Below, piece after piece: positions 17,039-25,838 of a stretch of 64,000 nt of DNA (position 1 is its first letter; every line of letters begins with the position of its first letter). Source of the stretch: Halorussus marinus (GTDB lineage: Archaea > Halobacteriota > Halobacteria > Halobacteriales > Haladaptataceae); assembly GCF_004765795.1 (NCBI RefSeq), contig NZ_SBIV01000001.1, positions 434,001 through 498,000 on the forward strand. Direction: 5' to 3'. The notes beneath the pieces were generated by a model that saw nothing but the letters and a program-made list of their open reading frames with translations, was not told where the DNA came from and did not search any database. The translations under genes were made by a program, and so were the position numbers.

Positions 17039-18274
17039 CTACTGGGACTCTACTTCTTCGATCGCCGTGTTCGGCGCGTTTTGCTTCACGCCGTTGACCC
17101 CCTCGACCGCCCCGGAGCGATCGCTGTACCCCTCGCCGCCGGTGGCGAGGATGGTGCCGTTGCGGTGGCGGAGCCGCCAGCGGTACTCGCCGCCGGCGTC
17201 CTCGTAGATCTCGACGGCGGCCTCGCCGACCGTGAGCGCGTCCGCGTCCGGCGCGTACTCGCAGACTCGTTCGACCGCGTCAGTCGCGGCCGACCGGTCT
17301 GCATACCCCTGCCCGCCGTCGGCGATGAGCTCGTTGTTTGCGCTCAGGAGCCGCCAGCGGTGCTCGCCGCCGGCGTCCTCGTACACCTCGAACCGGGCGC
17401 CGTCGTCGGCGTCGACCGCCGCCTCGCCGGCCGTCTCCGCGACGGTCTCGACCGCCCGACGGGCGTTCGACCGGGAGACGTACCCCTCGCCCGAGTCGGC
17501 GAGTATCCGGCCGTTCCGGTGGACGAGCCGCCAGCGCCACTCGCTGGCCTTGTCGCGGTAGAGCTGGAACGTGGCGGTGCTCTCGTGGAGGCGCTCGAGG
17601 CGGGCTTGGGCGTCGGCGGCGCGCTCGCGCTCGGCGGCGGTCTCCTCGCTGGCCGCGTCGGCCGCCGCGGCCGCGGCGTCCCGGGAGTCGCTGAGTTCGT
17701 CGAGTTCGGCCTCCAGTCGCTCGATTCGGTCGGCCTTCTCCTCGAGCTCCGATCGGAGCGCCGACGCCTCTCGCTCGCGGTCCGCGGACGTCTCGCGGGC
17801 GGCGGCCAGCGCCGCCTCTGCGGCGCTCCGGGCGCGGCTCTGGCCCACGGTCACGGGCGCGAGGACTCCCGAGAAGGTGATGACGCCGAGTCCGAGCGTG
17901 TACAGCGCGATCACGTTCGTGGTCGCGGCTCGACCGAACTGCCACTCGAACGGGTAGACGGCTGTGAACCACCCGACGGCGGCGACACACACCGCGGCGC
18001 CGAGATACACCAGTAGCTTCGCCACCCGGTGGAACGACTGGCCGACCACGAGCCCGGTCAGCGCGCCGGCGAGGCCGAGCCCCGTCAGCGAGAACGCCAT
18101 CTCCCGGGTGGTGCCGATGCTCTCGGTACTCAACGCGAGCACCATGCCCGCGACCGCGGCCAGGACGCTGACCACGAACAGCCAGTAGCCGTACACTTCG
18201 TCGTTCGTCAGCGGTTCGCCGAACCGCTTGCGATACGTGCTCACGAGCGCGCTCTCCGACGTGTCAGTTGACAT
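17039..18274 (-). CDS. Membrane protein with coiled coil and three DUF1508 (YegP-type) repeats
   Basis: The 411-residue protein has three parts. Residues ~28-150 hold four hydrophobic segments. Residues ~152-235 form an Ala/Glu/Arg-rich coiled coil. The C-terminal half carries three copies of a ~50-residue unit, each with a YxDxxxEWRWRL or VYEDAGGEHRWRL core and a GEGYxxRSxAxxxV ending, which match DUF1508/HVO_2922-type domains. Such domains usually occur singly or in pairs in small soluble dimers; three behind a membrane anchor is uncommon. A TTATAATAC box ~50 bases upstream is the likely promoter. Function is unknown; the repeats probably sit in the cytoplasm. Confidence 0.85.
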   Translation of the reverse strand: MSTDTSESALVSTYRKRFGEPLTNDEVYGYWLFVVSVLAAVAGMVLALSTESIGTTREMAFSLTGLGLAGALTGLVVGQSFHRVAKLLVYLGAAVCVAAVGWFTAVYPFEWQFGRAATTNVIALYTLGLGVITFSGVLAPVTVGQSRARSAAEAALAAARETSADREREASALRSELEEKADRIERLEAELDELSDSRDAAAAAADAASEETAAERERAADAQARLERLHESTATFQLYRDKASEWRWRLVHRNGRILADSGEGYVSRSNARRAVETVAETAGEAAVDADDGARFEVYEDAGGEHRWRLLSANNELIADGGQGYADRSAATDAVERVCEYAPDADALTVGEAAVEIYEDAGGEYRWRLRHRNGTILATGGEGYSDRSGAVEGVNGVKQNAPNTAIEEVESQ

Positions 18275-18447
18275 TACTTCTGAGAGTTCTCACCACCACA
18301 CCATGAATGTTGACAAATGTATTATAACTGAACGGTGAAAGCAAACCGGGACACGGCACGGGCGCGTCCCGGAACACGCGGCGGCGGCGCTCACCAGTCG
18401 GAAAATCGACGCTCTCGGGGATCGAAGGCGGTAAAAACCCGCTCGGC

Positions 18448-19722
18448 TCAGTTCTCGACCGCACTGCCGACCCGGATGATCGCCTCCTCGCCGAACGCGG
18501 GGCCGACGAACTGCACCCCGACCGGGCCGGCGTCGGTCTCGCCGGCGGGGACCGAGATCGCGGGCAGGTCCGCCAGATTCACCGGCACGGTGTTGGCGTC
18601 GGCGAGGTACATCTGGAGCGGGTCCTCGAGGCTCTCGCCCTGCTCGAACGGCGGGGTGGGCATCGTCGGGCTCGCGAGCACGTCGACCGACTCGAACGCC
18701 TCGTCGAAGTCCTGCTTGACCCACGCGCGGGCGTCTTGAGCCTGCTTGTAGTACTTGTCGTGGTAGCCCGCCGAGAGCGCGTAGGTCCCGAGGAGGATGC
18801 GCCGCTTGACTTCCTCGCCGAACGCCTCCCGAGAGTCGCTGAACGCCTCGTTCCAGTTGCCCTCGAAACCGCCCGAGTTGCCGTACCGGACGCCGTCGAA
18901 CCGCGCGAGGTTCGAGGACGCCTCCGACATCGCGATGACGTAGTAGGCCTCGACCGCGTGTTCGACCGAGGGCAACGAGACTTCCTCGACGATCGCGCCC
19001 CCATCGCGGAGGTCCTCGAGGGTCTCCTCGAAGCGCTCGCGGACGCCCGCGTCGGCGCCCTCGACGAGTTCGGTCGGGACGCCGATCGTGGTCCCCGCGA
19101 CGTCGCCGTCGGCGGCGCTCGCGTAGTCGGTGTCGGCGCCCTCCTCGCGGGAGGTGGCGTCTCGGTCGTCTGGCCCGCTGATGACGTCTAAGAGTTCGGC
19201 GGTCGCCTCGACGGTCGGCCCGAGCGGCCCGATCTGTTCGAGGCTGTTGGCGTACGCCACGAGGCCGTACCGCGAGACGAGCCCGTAGGTGGGCTTGATG
19301 CCGACCACGCCACAGAACGCCGCGGGATTGCGGACCGACCCGCCGGTGTCGCTTCCGAGCGCGAGGTCGGCCTCGCCCGCGGCGACCGCGGCCGCGCTCC
19401 CGCCCGACGAACCGCCGGGCACGCGGCCCGGTGCGGCGGGGTTCTCGACCGGCCCGAACGCCGAGGTCTCGGTGGTCGACCCCATCCCGAACTCGTCCAT
19501 GTTGGCCTTGCCGACGATCGTCGCGCCGGCCGCCTTCAGCGACTCGACGACGGTCGCGTCGTAGGGCGGGACGTAGTCGTCGAGCATCGCCGACCCGCAG
19601 GTCGTGCGGACCCCCTCGGTGCTGATGTTGTCCTTGACCGCCACCGTCGCGTCCGCGAGCGGGCCGTCGTCGGCGCCCTCGACGATCTCCTCGGTGACGA
19701 AGATGTTGTGGTCGTCGGTCAT
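18448..19722 (-). CDS. gatA: Asp-tRNA(Asn)/Glu-tRNA(Gln) amidotransferase subunit A
   Basis: GatA releases ammonia from glutamine so that Glu-tRNA(Gln) or Asp-tRNA(Asn) can be amidated. The 424-residue protein has the amidase signature with the Ser-Ser-Lys triad: VAVKDNIS (Lys29), then GGSSGGSAAAVAAG and ALGSDTGGSVRNPAA. The KANMDEFGMGST loop is the usual GatA substrate loop. It is somewhat shorter at the N terminus than bacterial GatA, as is usual in haloarchaea. gatC lies two bases upstream, so the two genes form an operon; gatB is not in the window. Confidence 0.96.
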   Translation of the reverse strand: MTDDHNIFVTEEIVEGADDGPLADATVAVKDNISTEGVRTTCGSAMLDDYVPPYDATVVESLKAAGATIVGKANMDEFGMGSTTETSAFGPVENPAAPGRVPGGSSGGSAAAVAAGEADLALGSDTGGSVRNPAAFCGVVGIKPTYGLVSRYGLVAYANSLEQIGPLGPTVEATAELLDVISGPDDRDATSREEGADTDYASAADGDVAGTTIGVPTELVEGADAGVRERFEETLEDLRDGGAIVEEVSLPSVEHAVEAYYVIAMSEASSNLARFDGVRYGNSGGFEGNWNEAFSDSREAFGEEVKRRILLGTYALSAGYHDKYYKQAQDARAWVKQDFDEAFESVDVLASPTMPTPPFEQGESLEDPLQMYLADANTVPVNLADLPAISVPAGETDAGPVGVQFVGPAFGEEAIIRVGSAVEN

Positions 19723-19724
19723 GA

Positions 19725-20003
19725 TCAGGAGACGTTCGGCCCCTTGAAGTAGCCGTCCTCGGTCTCGGGTGCGTTCGAGAGCGCCTCGTCCTGACTCAGC
19801 GACTCGCGCACCTCGTCGGCGCGCATCACGTTGGCGAGGTCGGCCTCGCGCTCGACCTCGGGGACCTCCTCTAGCGTCTCGAAGTAGCCGAGGATGTCCG
19901 CGAACTGGTCGGTGAACCGCTCGACCTCCTCGTCGTCGAGCCCGACGCGCGCGAGGTCGGCGACGTGGCGGACCTCCTCGGGTCCGGGAGACGTTTCGCT
20001 CAT
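19725..20003 (-). CDS. gatC: Asp-tRNA(Asn)/Glu-tRNA(Gln) amidotransferase subunit C
   Basis: The 92-residue protein is a full-length GatC: MSETSPGPEEVRHVADLARVGL opens the first helix, FTDQFADILGYFETLEEV the second, and the C-terminal belt ends NAPETEDGYFKGPNV. GatC wraps around GatA and stabilizes the GatCAB complex. It is first in the gatC-gatA pair. A TTTAATAC box at about 20059-20066 is a plausible promoter; the 266 bases to the divergent tfb gene carry both promoters and nothing else that I can identify. Confidence 0.95.
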   Translation of the reverse strand: MSETSPGPEEVRHVADLARVGLDDEEVERFTDQFADILGYFETLEEVPEVEREADLANVMRADEVRESLSQDEALSNAPETEDGYFKGPNVS

Positions 20004-20269
20004 ACCCAAAGGGTCCCGCGGACCGGCGGTAAGGGTTTCGATACGGGACCTCTCGGAAACTGTATTAAAGATACGGGAATTGGAGCTCTCGCGCAAAACA
20101 GCGTAGATGCCTTCCGCGGCCGTATCGACCCTCGAAGTCGCTATCCCGGGCCGAATCTCCACCCCCACCGAGCCGAACTATTTAAGTAGCTTCGGTCGCT
20201 ATTAACGGTGTCTTCTGTACTGCGGTCGACCGCCCCGTCTACCGTTGGCTATCCCGTCCCAACCCGATC

Positions 20270-21238
20270 ATGACTGACACACGAATCCGAAACCCGACCG
20301 ACGAACGAACGGCCGACGAGGCCGAAGAACAGCGCGAGCAACACCAGTGTCCCGAGTGCGGCGGCGACCTCGTCACCGACGGCGAGCGCGGCGAAACCGT
20401 CTGTGCGGACTGCGGCCTCGTCGTCGACGAGGACCAGATCGACCCCGGTCCCGAGTGGCGGGCGTTCGACGCGGCCGAGAAAGACGAGAAGAGTCGGGTC
20501 GGCGCCCCGACCACCAACACGATGCACGACAAGGGGCTGTCGACCAACATCGGCTGGCAGGACAAAGACGCCTACGGCAACTCGCTCGGTTCGCGCCAGC
20601 GCGAGAAGATGCAACGGCTCCGCAAGTGGAACGAGCGGTTCCGAACTCGCGACTCCAAAGAGCGCAACCTCAAGCAGGCGCTCGGCGAGATCGACCGGAT
20701 GGCTTCGGCGCTCGGGCTCCCGAACAACGTCCGGGAGACCGCTTCGGTCATCTATCGGCGCGCGCTCGACGAGGATCTCCTGCCCGGCCGCTCGATCGAG
20801 GGCGTCGCCACAAGCGCGCTCTACGCCGCCGCCCGGAAGGCCGGGACCCCCCGGAGCCTCGACGAGATCAGCAACGTCTCGCGGGTCGAGAAAGACGAGA
20901 TCGCCCGGACCTATCGGTACGTGGTCCGGGAGCTCGGGCTCGAAATTCAGCCCGCCGACCCCAAAAGCTACGTCCCGCGGTTCGTCTCGGATCTGGGCGT
21001 GAGCGAGGAGGTCGAGCGCAGCGCGCGCGGCCTGCTCGACACCGCGACCGAGAAGGGCATCCACAGCGGCAAGTCGCCGGTCGGGCTCGCCGCGGCCGCC
21101 GTCTACGCCGCCGCCCTGCTCAGCAACGAGAAGGTGACCCAGAGCGAGGTCAGCGAGGTCTCGGACATCAGCGAAGTCACGATCCGCAACCGCTACCACG
21201 AACTGCTCGAAGCGAAAGACGACGCGCTCGCGCCCTGA
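20270..21238 (+). CDS. tfb: Transcription initiation factor TFB (TFIIB homologue)
   Basis: TFB bridges TBP-bound promoter DNA and RNA polymerase. The 322-residue protein has an N-terminal zinc ribbon with Cys27, Cys30, Cys45 and Cys48, then a B-reader/linker region containing EWRAFDAAEKDEKSRVGAP and LSTNIGWQDKDAYGN, and two cyclin-like repeats starting near residues 120 and 215, each with the IAT/VAxSALYAAAR or LAAAAVYAAALL helix. Haloarchaea encode several TFB paralogues; which one this is cannot be decided here. A CTATTTAAG box near 20174-20182 is the likely TATA, implying a leader of roughly 65 bases. Confidence 0.96.
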   Translation: MTDTRIRNPTDERTADEAEEQREQHQCPECGGDLVTDGERGETVCADCGLVVDEDQIDPGPEWRAFDAAEKDEKSRVGAPTTNTMHDKGLSTNIGWQDKDAYGNSLGSRQREKMQRLRKWNERFRTRDSKERNLKQALGEIDRMASALGLPNNVRETASVIYRRALDEDLLPGRSIEGVATSALYAAARKAGTPRSLDEISNVSRVEKDEIARTYRYVVRELGLEIQPADPKSYVPRFVSDLGVSEEVERSARGLLDTATEKGIHSGKSPVGLAAAAVYAAALLSNEKVTQSEVSEVSDISEVTIRNRYHELLEAKDDALAP

Positions 21239-21289
21239 TTCTCCGCGGATTTCGTAACGCGCAAGACGGCCGACCGTCTGGAGGCCGGC

Positions 21290-21766
21290 ATGGAGACCAC
21301 TCGCCACTTCACCGCTACGGCCTACGTCGTCCACGACGGCGCGCTCGCCTTACACCACCACGATCGGCTCGACATGTGGCTGGCGCCCGGCGGCCACGTC
21401 GAGCGCGACGAGCGCCCCCGCGAGACCGCCCGCCGCGAAGTCCGCGAGGAGGTCGGCCTCGACGTCGACCTGCTCGAACCCGAGACCGCCCTCGACGTGG
21501 AGGCCGGACGGGAACTTCCGCCCGCCGAGCACGTCATGCTGTTCGACATCAACGTCCACCCCGACGGCGAGGTCGGCCACCAGCACGTCGACTTCGTCTA
21601 CTTCGGTGTGGCCGCCGACCGCGAGATCGCGCCCGCCGACGGCGAGGCCGGCGCCGACGAGTGGGAGTGGTTCACCGCCGCGGACCTCCGGGACGACGAC
21701 GCGCTCACCAGCGAGGTCGTCCAGATCGGGACGCAAGCCATCGAACGCGTCGAGGCCGAGGCCTGA
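21290..21766 (+). CDS. NUDIX hydrolase
   Basis: The 158-residue protein contains a complete Nudix box around residues 34-57: GGHVERDERPRETARREV followed by REEVGL, which gives the G-x5-E-x7-REUxEExGU pattern needed for Mg-dependent pyrophosphate hydrolysis. The rest (HFTATAYVVHDGALALHHHDRL at the start, DEWEWFTAADLRDD near the end) is the standard Nudix fold. Substrate is unknown; nucleotides, NADH-like or sugar-nucleotide compounds are all possible. It follows tfb by 51 bases. Confidence 0.92.
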   Translation: METTRHFTATAYVVHDGALALHHHDRLDMWLAPGGHVERDERPRETARREVREEVGLDVDLLEPETALDVEAGRELPPAEHVMLFDINVHPDGEVGHQHVDFVYFGVAADREIAPADGEAGADEWEWFTAADLRDDDALTSEVVQIGTQAIERVEAEA

Positions 21767-21857
21767 GCGACGCCCCGTCGTTCGGCTCTTTCAATTATCT
21801 CTCTGATCTTATCAATTAGCAAGCTTAATTACCCCGCTTTCTGAAAAGCTCGCTTAC

Positions 21858-22382
21858 ATGAGCGTCGGGGAGGTCGGCGGCGGGCGACGCGACGACGCGG
21901 CCGAGAAGCCGAGCGAGCGCTTCGACGACGAGCTCCAGTCCGAGGAGTCGGTCCGGTTCTCGTGGACCGCGACCGGCGTCCGGTGGGCGAACGAGTCGAT
22001 CCACGACGTCTCGACGCCGACGACGTTCGCGGCGACCGACCGTCGAATCCTCTTCGAGACCGACGAGTCGGTCGCCTCGATCGGGTACGACCGGATGCGG
22101 GCGGTCAAGACGAGCCCCGCCGCCGCCGGGTTCGACGTCTCGACGGCGTTTCTCGCGAGCGGCGGGCTCTGTCTGGTGGTCGGGGTAGTGGTCGCGCTAC
22201 AGGACTTCACCAACGGCGCGGGCCTCGTCGTCCTCTCGATCGCGCTCCTCGCGGTCGGGGCCGCGATCGACGACACCGATCGGGCCGCGACCGTCACCAT
22301 CGTCATCGGCAACGAGCGCCAGCGCCTGTCGTTTGCGGCCGACGAGGACGTCGGCCCGAAGCTGTCGGGGCTGGTCGACTGA
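21858..22382 (+). CDS. Membrane protein with PH-like domain
   Basis: The 174-residue protein starts with an acidic region, then a segment (ATDRRILFETDESVASIGYDRM, residues ~56-77) that resembles the bacterial PH-like fold found next to membrane helices. Two hydrophobic segments follow at about residues 95-113 and 119-137, and a short beta-rich end. The arrangement suggests a small membrane protein with a cytoplasmic PH-like domain. Function is unknown. A TTAATTA-containing AT-rich region 25-40 bases upstream is the promoter. Confidence 0.7.
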   Translation: MSVGEVGGGRRDDAAEKPSERFDDELQSEESVRFSWTATGVRWANESIHDVSTPTTFAATDRRILFETDESVASIGYDRMRAVKTSPAAAGFDVSTAFLASGGLCLVVGVVVALQDFTNGAGLVVLSIALLAVGAAIDDTDRAATVTIVIGNERQRLSFAADEDVGPKLSGLVD

Positions 22383-22388
22383 GCGTCG

Positions 22389-23501
22389 CTACTCGCCGAT
22401 GCGGGACTCGACGTACGTCGAGACGTGGTCGTCGATCCGGCGTTTGAACCCCGCCTGCCGGGCGAGCCGGTCGAGTTCGCGGGCCACGAGGCTCCCGTAC
22501 TGGACGGCCTTCTTCTCGCGGAACGCCACCGCGTCGGGGACGAACTCGCGGGCCGCGAGCCGGAGCGCCTTCTTGCGTTCGCCCCGCGAGTCGACCAGCA
22601 GGTCCCCGGGGAGCGCCAGCGCCGCCCGGACCACCCGGTCGTCGAGTAGCGGCGCGACCGGCTCGACCCCCGCGGCCCGGAGCGCGAGCACGTCCCGTTC
22701 TAACTGCTCGGAGAGCGTCCGGGTCACCTCCCGGGCGGCCCCGCGGACGGTGTCGGCCTCGACGCGGGGGTCCTCGGGCGCGCGGGCGACCTTGGCGTAG
22801 CCGCCGAACAGTTCGTCGGCGCCCTGTCCGACCGCGAGCCGGTCGAAGCCGTCCCGGGCGGCCCGCTCGGCCGCCAGAAACAGCGGGAGCGCGATCTGGA
22901 CGTCCATCGCGTTCGTCCGGCCGGTCGCCCGCGCGACCGCCGGAACCGCCCGTTCGACGTCGGCCGGTGAGAGCTCGACGACCCGGAGGTCGGGCACACG
23001 GCCCATCAGCCCCGCCGCGGTCCGGGCCGCCGCCACGTCGTGGCTGTCGGGGAAGCCGACGACGTACAGCGGTGCGTCGACCGCGCTCGCGACGACCGCC
23101 GAGTCGACGCCGCCCGAGAACGCGACCGCCAGCCCGTCGTCCTCGACGGCGCCGAGGCTCGCGTCGAGCGCGTCCCCGACGGCGCTCGCGGCCGCCCGTC
23201 GGTCGGCGACCGGATCGGGATCGGGGAGCGAAAAGGCGCGTTCGAGGCTCCCGTCGGCCGAGCGCACTGCGCCGGCCGGCACGGGGTCCGGGTCGGCGAG
23301 CCCGTCCGGGCCGAACCCCCACTCGCCGTCGCTCCCGACGAAGATCGGCCGTCGACCCAGCACGTCCCGGACGAGTCGCCCGTCGGGGAGTTCGCCCGCG
23401 TACCCCCGGATCGCCGACCCGGTCCGGTCGCGGGCGCCGACGAGCGGCTCCGCCCGGTCGAGAGCTCGCTCGACCGCCGCCGCCGGCGCCCCGCGGATCA
23501 T
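22389..23501 (-). CDS. Asparagine-synthase-like ATP-pyrophosphatase without glutaminase nucleophile
   Basis: The 370-residue protein resembles a shortened asparagine synthetase B. The ATP-binding PP-loop FSGGVDS is at residues 128-134, followed by GQGADELFGGYAK and EKKAVQYGS, both typical of the synthetase domain. The N-terminal ~100 residues are much shorter than a glutaminase domain and begin MIRGAP, so the catalytic Cys2 of the class II amidotransferases is missing. It therefore cannot use glutamine in the normal way, and the acceptor is unknown. The start overlaps the stop of the upstream PHP gene by four bases, suggesting linked function. Confidence 0.85.
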   Translation of the reverse strand: MIRGAPAAAVERALDRAEPLVGARDRTGSAIRGYAGELPDGRLVRDVLGRRPIFVGSDGEWGFGPDGLADPDPVPAGAVRSADGSLERAFSLPDPDPVADRRAAASAVGDALDASLGAVEDDGLAVAFSGGVDSAVVASAVDAPLYVVGFPDSHDVAAARTAAGLMGRVPDLRVVELSPADVERAVPAVARATGRTNAMDVQIALPLFLAAERAARDGFDRLAVGQGADELFGGYAKVARAPEDPRVEADTVRGAAREVTRTLSEQLERDVLALRAAGVEPVAPLLDDRVVRAALALPGDLLVDSRGERKKALRLAAREFVPDAVAFREKKAVQYGSLVARELDRLARQAGFKRRIDDHVSTYVESRIGE

Positions 23502-24217
23502 TCGAGGAGGTCGGCGACCCGGCTCTTCACCCGGCGCTTGGCCCCGCCGGCGGCCTGCCGGAAGCTGATCCGCCACGGGGTTCGCTTGCCCTCGACGGTC
23601 GTCCGGCCCGCCCGGATCGCGTCGAGGATCGCGTCGACGGAGGCGGGGCCGTCGGACCCGGGACCGTTCGGAGCGTCCGCTCCGGTGTCGATGCGGGTGA
23701 CCGCCTGTCCGACCATCTCGCTGATGTGGGCGTCGCTACCCGCGGTCTTGGGGAGCCCGCGGCGGTCGGCGAACTTCTCGGCCTTCCGGTTGCCCCGGCC
23801 GGTGAGCAGTCGGGAGTTGTACACCTCGATGGCGTCGGCGGCCGCCAGCTCGGACCGGGAGATGTTGGCCATCACGCCGCTCCGGGACTTCTGAAACGGG
23901 TGGGGGACGACCGCGACCCCGCCCTGCTCGCGGATCCGGGCGAGCGTCTCGCCGAACGACAGCCCCGCCGGGATCGCCTCGGTCACGCCGAGCCCGAGGA
24001 CGTGGCCCGCGGCGGAGCTCACCTCCATGCCGGGGATGCCCACCAGTCCGTACTCGGGGGCCCGGTCGACGGCCGCGAGGCTCGCGTCGATCTCGTCGTG
24101 ATCGGTGATCGCCAGCGCGTCGAGACCGACAGCGGACGCCTGCTCGAGCAGGAGGTCGACGTCGTCACGGCCGTCGTACGACAGCGACGAGTGGGCGTGA
24201 AGCTCGACCGATAGCAC
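23498..24217 (-). CDS. PHP domain metal-dependent phosphoesterase-like protein
   Basis: The protein opens LSVELHAHSSLSYDGRD, the first PHP motif (HxH plus Asp), followed by LAITDHDEIDA (second), VVPHPF (third), and GSDAHI (fourth), so the metal-binding set is complete. This matches stand-alone PHP phosphoesterases such as YciV/TrpH-type. A GTG at 24217 gives MLSVELHAH, the normal opening; an ATG at 24244 would add nine residues. The ~30 C-terminal residues are basic. It is co-transcribed with the asparagine-synthase-like gene. Substrate is unknown. Confidence 0.87.
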   Translation of the reverse strand: MLSVELHAHSSLSYDGRDDVDLLLEQASAVGLDALAITDHDEIDASLAAVDRAPEYGLVGIPGMEVSSAAGHVLGLGVTEAIPAGLSFGETLARIREQGGVAVVPHPFQKSRSGVMANISRSELAAADAIEVYNSRLLTGRGNRKAEKFADRRGLPKTAGSDAHISEMVGQAVTRIDTGADAPNGPGSDGPASVDAILDAIRAGRTTVEGKRTPWRISFRQAAGGAKRRVKSRVADLLE

Positions 24218-24333
24218 GGCTTGAGCTTCGGAGGGCGGTGGCAAAAGCGACTCGGTCTCGGGACCGCGCGAGCCCGACGGTCTGGTCGGGCGGCTTCGTA
24301 ACTACTATCCAGCTATTGAAAGACCCGTTAGGT

Positions 24334-25779
24334 ATGACCGCCCTACCCGCCCCGCGCTGGCTCGCCCGCGGTCTGCTCGGCGCGCTCGTCGCCGTGCTGG
24401 TGCTGGCGAGCGGGGCGATGACGCTCTCGTACGACACACCCCGGCTCGGAGCCGGCGCGGTCGAGTCGCCGGCCGACGGGACGACGGTCGTCACCAGTCA
24501 GGGGTGGCACGCGAACGGCTACTCGCTGCCCGGCCGGCCCGCCCGACTCGCTGGCGTCGGTCCCAACGCGACCACCGAGTGGACCCACGACGGTCCGGCG
24601 GACACCGAGCAGTGGTTCTACGACGTCGACCCCCTGCCGAACGGGACCCTCCTCGTCGTCAATCCGGTGCCCGAGACGACCGTCGTCTACGAGTACGACC
24701 CCGAGACGGGCGAGCGTCTCTGGACCGAGCGGTTCGACCTCCCGGACGTTCACGACGTCGACCTGATCAACGGCGACGAACTCCTCGTCGCGGGGATCAA
24801 CTACGACGAGGACCGGGTCAGCCGCGACAGCGTCTTCGTCTACAACCGCACCCGCGAGGCGGTCACCTGGGAGTGGCACTTCGAGGACCACTACCCCGAG
24901 GACGCCGGGCCGGGCGTCCGGGCCAAAGACTGGACCCACGTCAACGACGTCGACAAGATCGGCGACGGCGAGTATCTGGTCTCCCCGCGCAACCTCGATC
25001 AGGTGATCGTGGTGAACCGCTCGACAGACGAGATCGAGATGGCACTCGGGAGCGACGGCGACCACGAGACGATGTACGAGCAACACAACCCGACGTACCT
25101 CGAAAGCGAGGACGGGACGCCCACGATTCTGGTCGCCGACAGCGAGAACGACCGCGTCGTGGAGTACGAGCGCACCGGCGACGGGGGCGAGCGAACGAAC
25201 GGTTCGGGAGCCTCGGCCGACGGCGAGTGGGAGCGCGTCTGGTCGGTCTCGGGCGGCCTGAACTGGCCCCGGGACGCCGATCGGCTCCCGAACGGCAACA
25301 CGCTGATCGTCGACTCGATGAACCACCGCGTCGTGGAGGTGACCCCGGACGGGGAGGTCGTCTGGGAGACGTTCGTCCCGTGGGCGACCTACGACGCCGA
25401 ACGGGCGGTCCACGGCGACGAACCCGGCGGGCCGACGATGGCCGACCTCGGGGCGGGCGGTGACCGCGAACTCCACGGCGCGACCGGATCGGGGGTCCCG
25501 GGCGTGCGGTCGGTTCCGGCGGTCGCGGCCGACCTGACCCGCGGGACGCCCGCGGCGGCGCCGGTGGTCCGGGCGGCCGAGCGGTGGCACCACGTCGCGC
25601 CGTGGTTCACGCCGCGATGGCTCCCGACCTGGAGCGCCACGCTGTTGGGGGCGGCGCTCGCGGTCCTGCTCGGGTGGGGCGTCGGCGAGGCGGTCTACCA
25701 GCGCGAGCGCATCCTGCGGCGAGTCGGCGACGTCGGCGAGGCGGTCCGCGATCGGGCGTTCGGATCGAAGGGGAACTGA
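24334..25779 (+). CDS. Arylsulfotransferase-like (ASST) beta-propeller membrane protein
   Basis: The 481-residue protein has an N-terminal hydrophobic segment (residues ~9-32) and a C-terminal one (~434-456), with an external-looking region between. That region carries propeller repeats such as QWFYDVDPLPNGTLLVV, TWEWHFEDHYPEDA, DWTHVNDVDKIGDGEYLVS, NWPRDADRLPNGNTLIVDSMNHRVVEVTPDGEVVWE, matching the arylsulfotransferase (ASST) family fold. Conserved His/Asn residues of that family (DWTHVN) are present. Whether it is enzymatically active or a structural propeller is unknown. The ATG at 24334 is chosen because the preceding residues lack the hydrophobic leader. Confidence 0.82.
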   Translation: MTALPAPRWLARGLLGALVAVLVLASGAMTLSYDTPRLGAGAVESPADGTTVVTSQGWHANGYSLPGRPARLAGVGPNATTEWTHDGPADTEQWFYDVDPLPNGTLLVVNPVPETTVVYEYDPETGERLWTERFDLPDVHDVDLINGDELLVAGINYDEDRVSRDSVFVYNRTREAVTWEWHFEDHYPEDAGPGVRAKDWTHVNDVDKIGDGEYLVSPRNLDQVIVVNRSTDEIEMALGSDGDHETMYEQHNPTYLESEDGTPTILVADSENDRVVEYERTGDGGERTNGSGASADGEWERVWSVSGGLNWPRDADRLPNGNTLIVDSMNHRVVEVTPDGEVVWETFVPWATYDAERAVHGDEPGGPTMADLGAGGDRELHGATGSGVPGVRSVPAVAADLTRGTPAAAPVVRAAERWHHVAPWFTPRWLPTWSATLLGAALAVLLGWGVGEAVYQRERILRRVGDVGEAVRDRAFGSKGN

Positions 25780-25838
25780 TCGGCACAGACTGCCAAGACC
25801 GACGGCGCTTTCGGCTCTCTCGTCTGAAACTCCGAGCG

